Source of the DNA: Cutaneotrichosporon cavernicola
Lineage: Eukaryota > Basidiomycota > Tremellomycetes > Trichosporonales > Trichosporonaceae
Reading direction: 5' to 3'
NCBI RefSeq assembly: GCF_030864355.1
Contig: NC_083397.1
Location: forward strand, 1-64,000
Length of the DNA: 64,000 nt
A program made the position numbers and the translations under genes. Numbering within the stretch: the stretch's first letter is position 1; every line of letters starts with the position of its first letter. Below are positions 1 through 10,512 of this stretch, piece after piece. The notes beneath the pieces were generated by a model, which was not told where the DNA came from, searched no databases, and worked only from the letters and a program-made list of their open reading frames with translations.

Positions 1-468
1 TAACCCCCTAACCCCCTAACCCCCTAACACCCCCCCCTAACCCCCTAACCCCCAACCCCCTAACCCCCTAACCCCCTACCCCCTACCCCCTAACCCCCTA
101 ACCCCCTAACCCCCTAACCCCCTAACCCCCTAACCCCCTAACCCCCTAACCCCCTAACCCCCTAACCCCCTAACCCCCTAACCCCCTAACCCCCTAACCC
201 CCTAACCCCCTAACCCCCTAACCCCCTAACCCCCTAACCCCCTAACCCCCTAACCCCCTAACCCCTAACCCCCTAACCCCCTAACCCCCTAACCCCCTAA
301 CCCCCTAACCCCCTAACCCCCTAACCCCCTAACCCCCTAACCCCCTAACCCCCTAACCCCCTAACCCCCTAACCCCCTAACCCCCTAACCCCCTAACCCC
401 CTAACCCCCTAACCCCCTAACCCCCTAACCCCCTAACCCCCTAACCCCCTAACCCCCTAACCCCCTAA
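1..468. repeat. Left telomere, CCCCCTAA repeats
   Basis: About 55 tandem copies of an 8-bp unit, C-rich on the + strand, so the chromosome end lies to the left. The complement TTAGGGGG is the telomere unit known from Tremellomycetes. Variant units are seen near positions 27-55 (extra or missing C, one lost T), 77-90 (CTACCCCC) and about 260 (four C). The array stops abruptly at 468 against unique sequence that begins with a doubled GGACCGGGT block. Confidence 0.98.
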
Positions 469-1673
469 GGACCGGGTGGGACCGGGTACCATCTGCCCAG
501 AGTTGTAGTTGCCGGCTGGGCAGCCATATACAATCTCACGACGGTGGCCTAACACGCGGAGGTGGGTGGGGACCCATGCCAGACAATTGGTGATAATCCC
601 GAAGCAGGTATGGGCTGCCCAGCTGTACGCCACGGCTTCCACAATGAAGTGGAGAGCGCGCTCAAGCTCAGGCTCAATGCTCGTCCCGTTCCTGCTGAAC
701 CACATCCTGTTGGCGCCTCTTTCGTAATGGAGATGAAACTCCACTTCTTTGGACCATGCGTGGAGAAGGAGGTGAAAAGACTTGTCCGGGAGCCGCCCGA
801 AACGCTTGACTTCTACCAGCGCACCGAGGTATCGCACAACCTCGACGAGTGAACCCGATTCGGCCAGGCCAAAATCGGCAAAGGCCGTCCCACCCTTGCC
901 ATAGCAGACGCGCAGCTGGCTGCAAATATCAACAGCCCGGCCGGGCTCCAACTCGAGGTCTGCTGGTCAGCAGCGTTCTACCGGCACTGCACTCCACTCT
1001 CCTCACAAGACAGGGACAGGACGCAAATCAAGTGACATGCTCACGGGTTGCCTGCAGCGAACACATGGAACGGAATGGCCATGGAAAGGCCCCGCGCGGT
1101 GTACCCATCGTTTTACTTCTATGCTCTGCGACTTTACACAATTGACTAGGCACATAGTACTCAGTGATTGTGGGTCATGACAGATTGTCCTTCGAAATGC
1201 CAATGTAGACCTGCCACGTACTCACTGAAAAGTTCTGCGACTCCCGCGTTAAAAGCGGCAAAGTCTCCCAGAAGTCGAGTCTGCGCCCAGTTCTCCCCCT
1301 GGATAATAGCCGCGCGATTGTACTTTGACAATAGGTTGATGGCGAGCGACCTGTGTACATCCTCCGTGGCGACAACCTCTTGAAAGCCAAGTTCGCGTTG
1401 GACATCCAAGAGTGTTTGGCTCAGATCTGCAGGCCGGATGGGGATTTCTAGCGCGTTGGTCACTGGATCACAATGAACCGCGAGAAACCGGTTCACAATC
1501 GGTTTGTTCTGCTCGACCTGGTCAGTGGGCTGGTCGGAAGTGCGGACCATGGGGTGGGGCAGTGACATGATGTCCGACGCCGACACCTGATCGCGGGCGA
1601 GGATGGACGCGATTAAGTGGTGGCTTTGCGGCAGCGGGCTTTCGGCCGCTTCGGCACTCTGTTTACCTCCCAT
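457..1673 (-). CDS. Hypothetical gene whose 3' end is cut off by the telomere
   Basis: I do not recognise the protein. Block one (1673-1226) starts with ATG and reads about 149 codons to a strong donor (GTGAGTACGT at 1225). Block two (959-457) follows a CTGAC branch site and CAG acceptor and is in a compatible phase. Joining them directly implies a 266-nt intron, very long for this genome, so a middle exon may exist between 1145 and 1007; I could not fit one in frame. The last codons, L-G-G-stop, are read from telomere repeat, so the natural C-terminus is missing. The telomere was therefore added into or very near this gene. Confidence 0.45.
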
Positions 1674-1698
1674 TGAGGGGACGGAGCTTGTTGCGTAC

Positions 1699-1953
1699 GG
1701 GCTCGGGTCTGTAATGCGAAGCAGGGCACAGAAGGAAGGTTCAAACTGGCGCGAGTGTTCTAGGCCGTGGAGGTGATGGTGAAGGTGATGGTGAGGGTGA
1801 TGGTGAAGGTGATGGTGAAGGTGATGGTGAAGGTGATGGTGAGGGTGATGGTGATGGTGATGGTGAGGGTGATGGTGAAGGTGATGGTGATGATGAAATC
1901 CCCATGGGCTCGGGTCTGTGATGCGAGGCAGGCCACAGAAGGAAGGTTCAAAC
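1699..1953. repeat. GGTGAT/GGTGAA minisatellite between 48-bp direct repeats
   Basis: A 48-bp sequence at 1699-1746 recurs at 1906-1953 with three mismatches (it starts GGGCTCGGGTCTGT and ends GAAGGTTCAAAC). Between them, about 1769-1896, lies an array of 6/12-bp units GGTGAT GGTGAA or GGTGAT GGTGAG. The array is open in several frames because its period is a multiple of three, which gives spurious low-complexity reading frames on both strands. The first copy lies just upstream of the start of the truncated subtelomeric gene. Confidence 0.9.
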
Positions 1954-2150
1954 CCCTAAGACACGGATGTATTTTGATCTGGCATCTGGGTTTAGGGATC
2001 GGGGACACAGAGTGAAGCGCGAGCAAAGGGGTTGAAAACTATAGGGGTTGGTTGTTGGTGGAGTGGTTGTTGTCGAATTGTCGAGCAGCGTCGTTGCGAG
2101 TTGTTATTGTTGGTATGGTGCAAACACAGGTGCACAGGTATTGACGTATT

Positions 2151-2210
2151 GAAGATGCGGAAACTGTTGGTTTCAGCCCCGAAAATGCGGAAACTGTTGA
2201 TTCCAGCCCC
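2151..2210. repeat. 30-bp tandem duplication
   Basis: Two adjacent 30-bp copies (2151-2180 and 2181-2210) share the core ATGCGGAAACTGTTG and differ at four positions. They lie in the gene-free stretch 1954-2678, where I see no other feature. Confidence 0.85.
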
Positions 2211-2678
2211 TAGTCCCTAGGATTGGTGGAGTTAGAAACGGGCTACCTTAGTAATCGGCTTCAAGTAGACTGAATAAATGACGTGTATTTACTGCAGTAG
2301 TTGATTCTCAGCAGGCATCTGGCTGCGCCCAGTGTTGCTGTCAACATCCCTAGCCTCCAGCTATTCCCTTGTATGGCGATCCTTATTGGTCCCACCCCCA
2401 TATAGCGCATTCCCTATTAGGTCATCCCCATAGGGGTTCCATATATCCAGGATTGCGTGTGCATCCTCATGTTTATGTCATCCTTTCCACGTCACAGTCT
2501 GGCAGCTGGCAGCTGGCAGTTGCCACTCGACGAACGATTCCCTTTTCGTCTTGCTCATCGTGTCATCATCCACCACATTCATCACATCCATCACCCATCC
2601 ATCCATCTACGCACCCGCCCACCAACGCGGTGACCTCTGTTGGGAACGCCTTCCCTCTCTGCTCCGCCCTCATTACCG

Positions 2679-3793
2679 ATGTCCTGCGCCGAATATGACG
2701 ATTCGACGTACGACTGGACGGAACCCGACGACATGAATATTTTCCCGCGCGATGTATGGCCGCAGGAGACGTACTATGTGCCTGGGTGCAAGATGACCGA
2801 CCTTGTGCCATCGCTATTGGTACGCTTCGCGGCGCAGCAAGCAAGCCGCAGGCTTATGGGCGCGGTCGAGGCCGGGACGTTGCAGAATGTCAAGAGTGTG
2901 GACTTTGACATGGCTGTCCTGGACGTCGTGATTATGCTGTGAGTATTGTGTCGTATGCACCATCCACCGTGCAGTCAAAGTGGCGCTGACAGCTAGTAAC
3001 GATCAAGTCCGCTCGGAATGTGTCCTTGCCCATACGACCCTTACGGACAGCGTTGAGGCTTGGCACAAGTGGCTGCGCGACGCGACGGACGAGATTGCAG
3101 GCAAGGTGCGTGTTTCTTTGCCCCCCTCTTTCTCTGCTTTCCTGACGTCTGCAGGGTAGTCTATTCTTGAAGCTGCAAATCCCCGATGGCGATAAAGTAC
3201 TCGCTGGATGGGGGCATGTCGAATCGAGCCCAGCCGAGCGAGGTGCGGGCGCTGCCGCCGAGCAGCGCTCACAGCTCATCGTGAACTGCATGGATCAACT
3301 ATGGGAACGGATTGACACGCGCGAGGCCTATTCTCGCCCCCCTTTAACCGCTGCTTCTAGTGGTGTCCTCGGCAGCTATGGCCCGGGAGACTTAGAGAAG
3401 AACATGGTGTGGTATGGTCGTATGGTCGAGCTGAATGGGGAGCAAGCAACACCTTCTCGCTCGTTCACGATGACATGGGACGGCAAGCGGGTCCTCGATG
3501 TCGAGGACGACAAAGACAACGACACTGATATGGACAGTGATAGCGCGCGCGATGCCTCGACTGATGGAACAACGGCCGACGAGTCCTTGTGCACTCCGAC
3601 CTCGTCGCCGATGACGTCGTCGCCGATGAGCTACAGAGGCCATTCAGCCGCTGCGCGTACTCAAGAGGACGGAACCTTCGACCTTGGCGAAGAGGTCGAT
3701 GACACTGTCGATCAGGCGTCATCGGAACACGATCACCTGAGAACCAAATCACCTTCCTCCACTGTGTCAACCTGTCGCTCAAGCGTCGCGTAG
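2679..3793 (+). CDS. Hypothetical protein, 335 aa, acidic C-terminal half
   Basis: Three exons: 2679-2938, 2997-3105 and 3155-3793. Introns are 58 and 49 nt, each with GT..AG ends and a CTGAC branch site, and the frame is continuous to TAG at 3793. The N-terminal half is mixed and probably globular; one stretch reads SVEAWHKWLRDATDEIAGK. From about residue 230 the protein is low complexity: a run rich in Asp (DKDNDTDMDSD) followed by Ser/Thr/Pro. No domain is recognised and no signal peptide or membrane segment is visible. The start is the first ATG of the open frame. It is likely lineage-specific. Confidence 0.65.
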
Positions 3794-4312
3794 AGCCTTC
3801 CACCCAAACGTTCACTCCTTGCGTTGTACATGTACATGATATATCAGTTGTGTGTGTTTCACCGCGGTGCGTGCGTGTTATCAGGGTAGTTGGGCCGGCT
3901 GCTGGGCCGTGGTTGTTGAACACAAGGAGCTCTCCATCTATCAGTGTCGCCGTATCTGACCACGGTCCGCAACCGTTGCTCGTCGAAGAACAACTTGACT
4001 TGTACCCGAAGGGCTTGCTGGTCGCGACTAACCCGCTAAAGTTGGCTATACTGCCCAGTAGTCTCGCCATGTGCTGTGGTTCCTACTGGACGCTGATAGT
4101 GCACCCACATTGAACCTCTCAAGCCCATTGAAGGGTAGCACGCGGCAGTCGCTACACGGCAATATAGCCGCTTGCTGACTGCCCAGTTCAGTGCGGCGTG
4201 GCTCCTCTCGAGGTGAAAAACTAGCCAGCTCGAATGTGCAACAAGGCACAAACACTTTCATTATCGCGATACTATAGTGCATACAACGGTCCCACATCAA
4301 TCACTGGCGCTT
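3794..4312. other. Intergenic, nothing recognised
   Basis: This lies between the 3' ends of two convergent genes. Only short, code-unlike open frames are present. Confidence 0.6.
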
Positions 4313-5580
4313 TCACGCACCACTCTTGCGGTAGTCCTCTGTAAGGTCCTGTAGCCCGCCGCTACATCCATGCTCCTCCGCCTGCTCTTTCCCGAGACGC
4401 TGACTGCGCACTTGCTCATCGTGGTCGCCACGCACCACATGACTGTCCGCCAGACCCGTGCTGTCTGCTTGAGGCGGCGTTTGCGGATTGAACGTCGATG
4501 AGCCGCTTGACGCTTTCGAGTCGGAGCCAGCATGAGAGCGCTGCGACTTTGGCGAGTCGGAGGAGACGTCCTTGTTCTGCGTCTGCGTTTCCGTCGAGCC
4601 GTCCAAGGCGCGCATGGTGCCATCCGCTGCAGCGGACGCCGCTGCCGCCTGACGTTCCTTGGCCCTGGCTTGCTCAACCCGCATCTTGATGGTCTCCGGG
4701 CCAAGGGGCGGCAAGCCTTGCGCGCGTCGCACCTCGTTGGCATGGTACAGCGCTTTTTGGGCATGAACATCTGTGTCCAGCACGTACACGTCGCTTTGAC
4801 AAGTTAGCCCGGATCTCGCCTGTTGATAAACTCACACAAGCCAACCAACAAACGGCGTCTGTTCGTCGACACGCTGGTCCATCCGGCCGGCGTCTTCAGG
4901 ATCAAAAAACTGTACAGTGGCCTCCCAAGGTCCCGAGCGGTCTGGGTCTTCATACCAGTCGTCGAGGTCCTCGCGCAGCATAACTGTTACGTGGTGGATT
5001 GCACCATACTGCGATGCTGCGTCGTACACCTGCGACGGGGTCGGGACGCCGTCAGGCCACGCAAGGTCCTCGGTCCAGGGCCCGTTGTTGTCGTCCTTGC
5101 TATACTTGTAGCACCCCACCTCTCGAGGTGCTCCGTTGCCCAAGCAGGTGACAGCCTCGACAGTGCGGATCGTGAACAGGTCGGTCAGAGTGGGGTAGAA
5201 AGCGTCACCGGGCCGGCCAAAGTCAATGCCCTCCCCGTCTAGGGCGGGGTGACTGTTGAGCAGGGCAAGCGCCCGGTTTGCAGCTTCAGACGACGGGTAA
5301 GAAATCCGGTCTAGGAGTCAGTTGGGGTGTTGCAGGCGCGGTCGCAAGGTAACAGCACCAGAGTGCGGGCAGAAAACAAACGCAACGTACACTGCTTGCC
5401 CGCGCGCAGGGACTCGACCTCCACAAAAGCATCGGTCGCAACGCCCGTAATGTCCCGGACAAGCTCCTTGATGCGCTTGATATCACTGAACGGTGAAACG
5501 TTGCAGATATCGATTTGGGTCTCGGTGCTCAAAGGGTACCGGTCGCGCACTGGGACCAGAACGTTGTCGTATCGCGACAT
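4313..5580 (-). CDS. RRM-type RNA-binding protein, 381 aa
   Basis: Three exons: 5580-5391, 5310-4836 and 4793-4313 (introns 80 and 42 nt). The N-terminus looks like an RNA recognition motif: an RNP2-like strand IDICNV near residue 24, an RNP1-like strand AFVEVES near 51, and helix two about residues 65-85. A second RRM-like unit sits around residues 165-220 (GAIHHVTVML to FFDPEDAGRMDQR). The last exon is polar, rich in Lys, Gln, Ala and Ser, and probably disordered. The family assignment rests on the beta-alpha-beta pattern only. A role in RNA binding is inference. The specific orthologue is unknown. Confidence 0.65.
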
Positions 5581-6189
5581 GGTTGCGCAACCTGGGGCAG
5601 GCAATGAAACGGGAGGTGGGGCACGGACAGCGGCCACAGCAATGGGGAAATGGTGAGGCAGTGGTGACAAGGAATGAAGCGTGAGGCAGTGGATGGATGG
5701 CCTCGATGCAAAAGTCGCCACCCTGCTCACAGCCCCAACGTGTTACGTAATTAATTGCCATTCCGCTCTCAGGGCCACGGGGTTATCACCCACGCGGTTA
5801 TCGGGCACGTAATCGTATCGTCTTTGGGTTCCTCTCAAGAGCTGGCTTGAGAGGCGAGATTGAGAGTGACCCTTGACCAAGGCGGCGAGGGTGAACGCCA
5901 TAGTGGTGCCACACGAAGGCGAGAAACCATTACGCTTCTACCCGTATTCTCGCTGCTGTATTTCATGAATGTCCAGACAGCTAGCTGGCCATACAAAACA
6001 AGAGTGCGCCATAGCGCCGCCCTATTCAACCGATCAACGACCATAGTCCTTTTACGTAAACAGAATGGTGCAACAGTATTTGACAGTGAAGCCAGCCAAA
6101 CAACCAAGAACCATCCAACTCGACGCTCTCCATCTCTCTCTCTTTCTTTCTCTCTCTTTGCTTACGCGCCATATCGATCCAGCTCAACA
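5581..6189. promoter_or_regulatory. Divergent promoter region with CT tract
   Basis: This is the 609-bp gap between the start codons of two divergently transcribed genes (5580 - and 6190 +). A pyrimidine tract (TCTCTCTCTCTTTCTTTCTC, about 6127-6160) lies 30-60 bp upstream of the + strand ATG, as is common in fungal 5' leaders. No other motif was recognised. Confidence 0.45.
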
Positions 6190-7138
6190 ATGGGCACGCC
6201 GCGCGGCTCGGCGGCCAACCCGCTCCCAAAGCGCCAACGCCGTCGCCTCACTTCTGCCAAATCAATCGCGACACCTTCCCTCCCCCTTCTCACCCTGACC
6301 GTTGTTGATGCTTCCTCGTTTCCAGTGGCCGCCCCGACATCCTCGAACCAGCCGTGTATCACGATAGGGGATGAAATGGGCCAAGTCTTCAACATCCCTG
6401 TCATGCCAGGCTGTTACGTCCCACCAGGGTACCTGAAACTCATTAAGATTGCTCTCGCTACGTTGATCAAGTACGGGCTGGGACGTGAGCGACAGTTTGA
6501 GCTGTGCACCATCGGCAACACGATGTGGGACGGCAAGTTTGCCCTCTTCATCCACTATGAAGGTACGTAGCAGCGTACGCTACCTCGTCGTTGAGCATCC
6601 TCTCTGACATTGCCGAGTCGTCGGACCCCGTCAACTACGTCACGCCACCCAATGTGGCATCCAAATGGCGGACACGAGTCAACGATGCTTTGTTAGCAAA
6701 CCCCGGCCAGAAAAGGCCTTCCGGCCTACAGGTGAGCGCTCACGAACTCAGCAATCTCAGCTCACTGACTTTCAAGACACAACTTGGCAAGTCCCTGAGA
6801 AAGCGCGACAGCATCTGGGCCTTGAGCGCGAGCTTCCTCCCAAGGAAGGGGTATCACTCAGCCCATGTGTATCCCTGGAAACTCATTGTCGACGCGGTTG
6901 CCGCCGAGTGCTTGGTAATGCCTACTTGGCCCGAGAGGTGCTTGTCAAAGCAGTCCAACACGAAGACAGTCGCGTTTCTCGACGAGACAGCACTCACCAT
7001 GGCAACCAAAAGTCCTTGTCGTATACTCCGATACTGTCAGTGTCGGAGATGTCGGTGTTGTCGCGAACAGTGAGCATTGCTATTGGGGAAAGCGATGTCG
7101 AGCAGAAACGCCGCGGTTGTTGTTGTTGTTGTACATAG
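6190..7138 (+). CDS. Hypothetical protein, 282 aa
   Basis: Three exons: 6190-6562, 6618-6731 and 6777-7138, introns 55 and 45 nt, both with CTGAC branch sites. The frame is continuous only with these junctions. The N-terminal 40 residues are basic and low complexity (RRRLTSAK). Residues 45-125 look like a small folded domain (GQVFNIPVMPGCYVPPGYLK; WDGKFALFIHYEG). The C-terminus ends in a Cys run read from a GTT repeat (about 7117-7131), which is suspicious, so the true stop or last exon could differ. No family is recognised. Confidence 0.5.
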
Positions 7139-7965
7139 GGTGGTTGTCGCGTGGAGGGAAGAGGGTCTTGATGAATTGAAGAGATATGGAGGGCATGGCA
7201 CCCGAGGGCATGGCACCCCTGGACCCGCACCTTCTCCTCCGGCCTCGGTTGTACCGCCGTCACCTCGGTTGCCACTTCTGTATCGCCAAAATACCGGTCA
7301 CCTCTAGAGACGAGTCTTACATTCTAACTCGGTTTCATGCATTCCTCACATTGTCAGGGTCCTACACAAACACGATTGAGTACACTTGTCTGGTTTGGGT
7401 CCGCCCTTCTCTCCGTGTACGCATGCACCGGCTTCCTGAGCCATCCCGAACCTATTTACATCGCATTGGTCCGTCCGATTCCCATGTATGTACATATGAT
7501 GGTCGACTTTGGACGGATCTCTGAAGTCGCAGGGGGCCGTCTTGCAGGAGCAGCACTACTTAACCACTGACAGACCCGACTTGCAATTGAGCTCCGAGTG
7601 ACGAGGCACGCACGCAGTAGTCACACTAACCCTAGATGAACCACAGTGAAATATCTGGTCTACGTAAGTGGAGCAGGAGCATGGACCGTCGGCGTATCAC
7701 TTCCATTCTCATCATGTCACATATATAGGGGTTGGGCGATGTGCTTCGTTGCAGTGCCCCAGGACACTGTTGTCGCGCACCTACGCCCAACTGACCTGGG
7801 TAAAGCGGGCACGGGTAGGAAAAGACCGGCGGTGTTAGTACCTGCCAAAGCACCTCCAGCGCTTCCCCGCAGGCGCACACGGCAAACAACAGGTTACATG
7901 AATGGTTATCAATACATGAAAGGAGTCGGGTGGCGGGTCAAGGCGGCAGGTGACAGGAGGTACGC
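7139..7965. other. Intergenic, nothing recognised
   Basis: There are several short overlapping frames but none has convincing protein character. A short GGCATGGCACCC direct repeat occurs near 7193-7217. Confidence 0.55.
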
Positions 7966-8981
7966 TCAACGGGAGGGCGTGCAGAGCTGCTCGAGGGACG
8001 GCAGGGGGCCGTCAAACTCGGGCGGGTCTTCGAGATATGAGACAGTCCATCCTGCACAGTCGGCCGCGGCAGGGAGGGGCGGCGGGCGCGTACCGGGCGG
8101 GAAAGGCGGGAGGCCCTTTAGCGAGGCCAAGGAAGAAAACATGCCGTCGAGCGACCCGTGCTTCTCGATCCAAGCGCGCAGCTCGCCATTGACGCCTCCC
8201 TCGTTGGAGTCGTTGCCAACAGAGGTGCTCCACACCAACAGGCCGTACCGCGCAATGTTGTCGGCGCGCGGACGGAACTCACCGAACGCACGCACGTCGA
8301 GGGGCGGATATTCGTCCTCAATAGTCGGGCCACCCTCAGCGTCGTAACCCTCCTCATACACCATCTGCAGCGCGGCGAGGGCCAGCGAACACGCCGCGCC
8401 ATAGTCGAGCGCGATGCCGAGCGGCACAAAGTCGCGCTGGGCGAGCGCAACCACGTCGCGCACGTCATCCTTGCGCGCGGCCAGCCACTTGCGGTACGGC
8501 GGCAGCGGGTCGTCGCCGAGGTCGTTGGACGCTTGACGCTTCCTGGCAATGTCAGTGCCCCAGCAAGAGCCCATGACGCGCGCCGAGCGGCGCAGCCGAC
8601 ACTCCGCCACCGCTTGCCCGCACGCAACACCTACTTTTGGAGGACAACATCGCAGACCGCCAGGTACACGCAGAGCGAGCGGTCGCGCACCGTGTCCCAC
8701 GCGCCGCCGTAGTAGGTGTACACGTCGTGGATGGCGACCGAGGCGTTGTGCGCAGCCCAGTCGAGCTGCATGGCGGGGCACGTCGTGCCTACAAACGAGG
8801 GCATGTCAAGCGGAGTGTCGGACCAGTCACGGCGAACCCAGGCGGGGACGACGGGACAAAGGGACAGCTGCGGCTGCGTGGGGGGGTGGGGGGGTAGTGT
8901 GGGTGGGTCAGCGACGGGGGCAGCGCGCGTCGAGCGCCGCGGCTTAGCGCCAGAGGAGAGACCGCGCGGAGCCTTCGGCAT
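7966..8981 (-). CDS. Hypothetical protein, 307 aa
   Basis: Two exons: 8981-8635 and 8542-7966, joined across a 92-nt intron (GTAGGTG donor; CTGAC branch; CCAG acceptor). The first 40 residues are Pro-rich. The rest looks like a compact soluble domain with two helical patches: a short conserved-looking stretch DYGAACSLALAALQMVYEEG, and YGLLVWSTSVGNDSNEGG. No catalytic motif, signal peptide or membrane span is recognised. High GC makes all frames open here, so the choice rests on the splice signals and the more protein-like composition. Confidence 0.6.
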
Positions 8982-9457
8982 GGCAACGTTGTAGGTGACG
9001 GAGTAGGCGTTAGGCGTCGGTCGGCGAAGTGGATGCGAGTTGGGGGATGGTGAGGATGCAGATGAATGAGGATGACAAGGATGACGCCTTCTTGACTGGC
9101 TGTTGGCGCGGAGGCAAAACGCATTTGCCTGTTCCTAATGCAGTCCCTTTATGCTCCTAATGCGTAATGTCTGATTTGGTAGCCAGCGGATGTATGTACG
9201 CTGGTGCAGTGCTACAGATTCAAGTCCACCCAGCCATGCGCGGTGTACAGTGGTGCTCTGCCAGTAACAAATGCAAGTGAAAGTACGACAGAAACGGTTA
9301 CAAGGGTCGCTCTTATACCCAGGACGAGCCATACCATTCATTGTGGTGATCTCGGGTCACGTGCTGACAGCCTGGTGGTGGCCTAGTGCGAGGGGTACGT
9401 ACTCATACTCAACGTCTTCAACACTGTGTCATCAACATCCCACTGTCTTCCCTCATC
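8982..9457. other. Intergenic between divergent genes
   Basis: The only repeat seen is a doubled CCTAATGC at about 9135-9164. No gene was recognised. Confidence 0.5.
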
Positions 9458-10512
9458 ATGTATCGCCAACTCCTCGACAGGCCCGACCGTATACTTGAGT
9501 TTAGACCAACATCGACGCGTGATAATCTGAAGCCTGTTGCAACAGACGCTTTCGTCAACCCGTTGTTGGCCATACCACGATGGATCAACGGACAGCTGGT
9601 CACGACCATCCGTATTGTCCCAATGACGGATGTGCAGATGCGGCGACCGGTCAACACCATGATTCACCAGTCTGTACACCACATGCACTCGGGCGCTCCC
9701 GCGCAGCTCATGTGCTGACTCCCTCCAGGATGGACAATGCTCTGGTTCCACTGCAAGTGCCTCCGTTGCGTATCACGCTCCACGCCCAGTCCTGGGTGAC
9801 TCCCGGCCGTGGCCAGGTGGACAATGATGACGATCTTCAATGCAAGCGCAGCGCGGACACACTGCCCATCACCGACTTTGTCCTTGACCAGTGGCCGTTC
9901 AACCTGCATGCCCCCGCGGCCCAGGTGGTGACGCATCACCCCCGCATGCGCCGGCAGCAGCCCGGCTTGGCTGGTCTTCCTTTGGTGTGCGAACCCGACA
10001 ACGTCGTCGGATACGCACGTGATCACGAAACCGACCTTCTCGAGCCACATGCTGTCGCTGCTGTCCAAGAGCACCGCCGCCCCCCTGAGGGGAGCAGCGA
10101 CATGGTCGGAGGGTTCATCGCTGCCTGTCATGCAGCCAACGCCGTCATCCGTCTCACATACTGTCCAAACGCTCCTGAGCAAGACCGCATCGTGATGGAT
10201 CTCGGCGACGCTCCTGTTCCGCTCCTTTCTCGCCGTTCAATGCGTTGGCTGGCGCGCCGCCTTGCCGACCAGCTTGGCTACATGACTGCCGCCCAACGGC
10301 CTGATGTGTCTCTGGCTGTCGGCAATATCCACATGCGCCTGGAATATGTTGCTGCCGGCGGTCGCCGCCACTGTCGCAGAGGTCAGTTACGGTACTCGCG
10401 CAACTTTGGGTGGCTCGACAACGGCCAGCCCATTGTGAACCGCACGCGGCCCAACCACTGCGCGGTTCAACTGGCGCACGCCTTCAAAGCCGACCCCCCC
10501 GCGCACCCGTGA
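9458..10512 (+). CDS. Hypothetical protein, about 331 aa
   Basis: The best model is exon 9458-9669 plus exon 9729-10512. The acceptor (CTGACTCCCTCCAG) is good, but the donor GTCTGT is weak. A simpler alternative is a single-exon 260-aa protein starting at ATG 9730. The long exon is clearly coding in character (RRSMRWLARRLADQLGYM; PDVSLAVGNIHMRLEYV) but matches no family I know. The pattern of hydrophobic beta strands in the N-terminal half resembles the hypothetical gene at 6190-7138, with a similar exon layout, so the two may be distant relatives; this is a guess. Confidence 0.5.

Noticed and set aside
1764..1896. CRISPR-like array of short repeats
   Set aside because: Units are contiguous 6/12-bp repeats without spacers, and the genome is eukaryotic.
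1760..2026. Low-complexity proteins on both strands (Thr-Ile-Thr or Val-Met-Val repeats)
   Set aside because: They are reading frames through the GGTGAT minisatellite, whose period is a multiple of three. No coding evidence.
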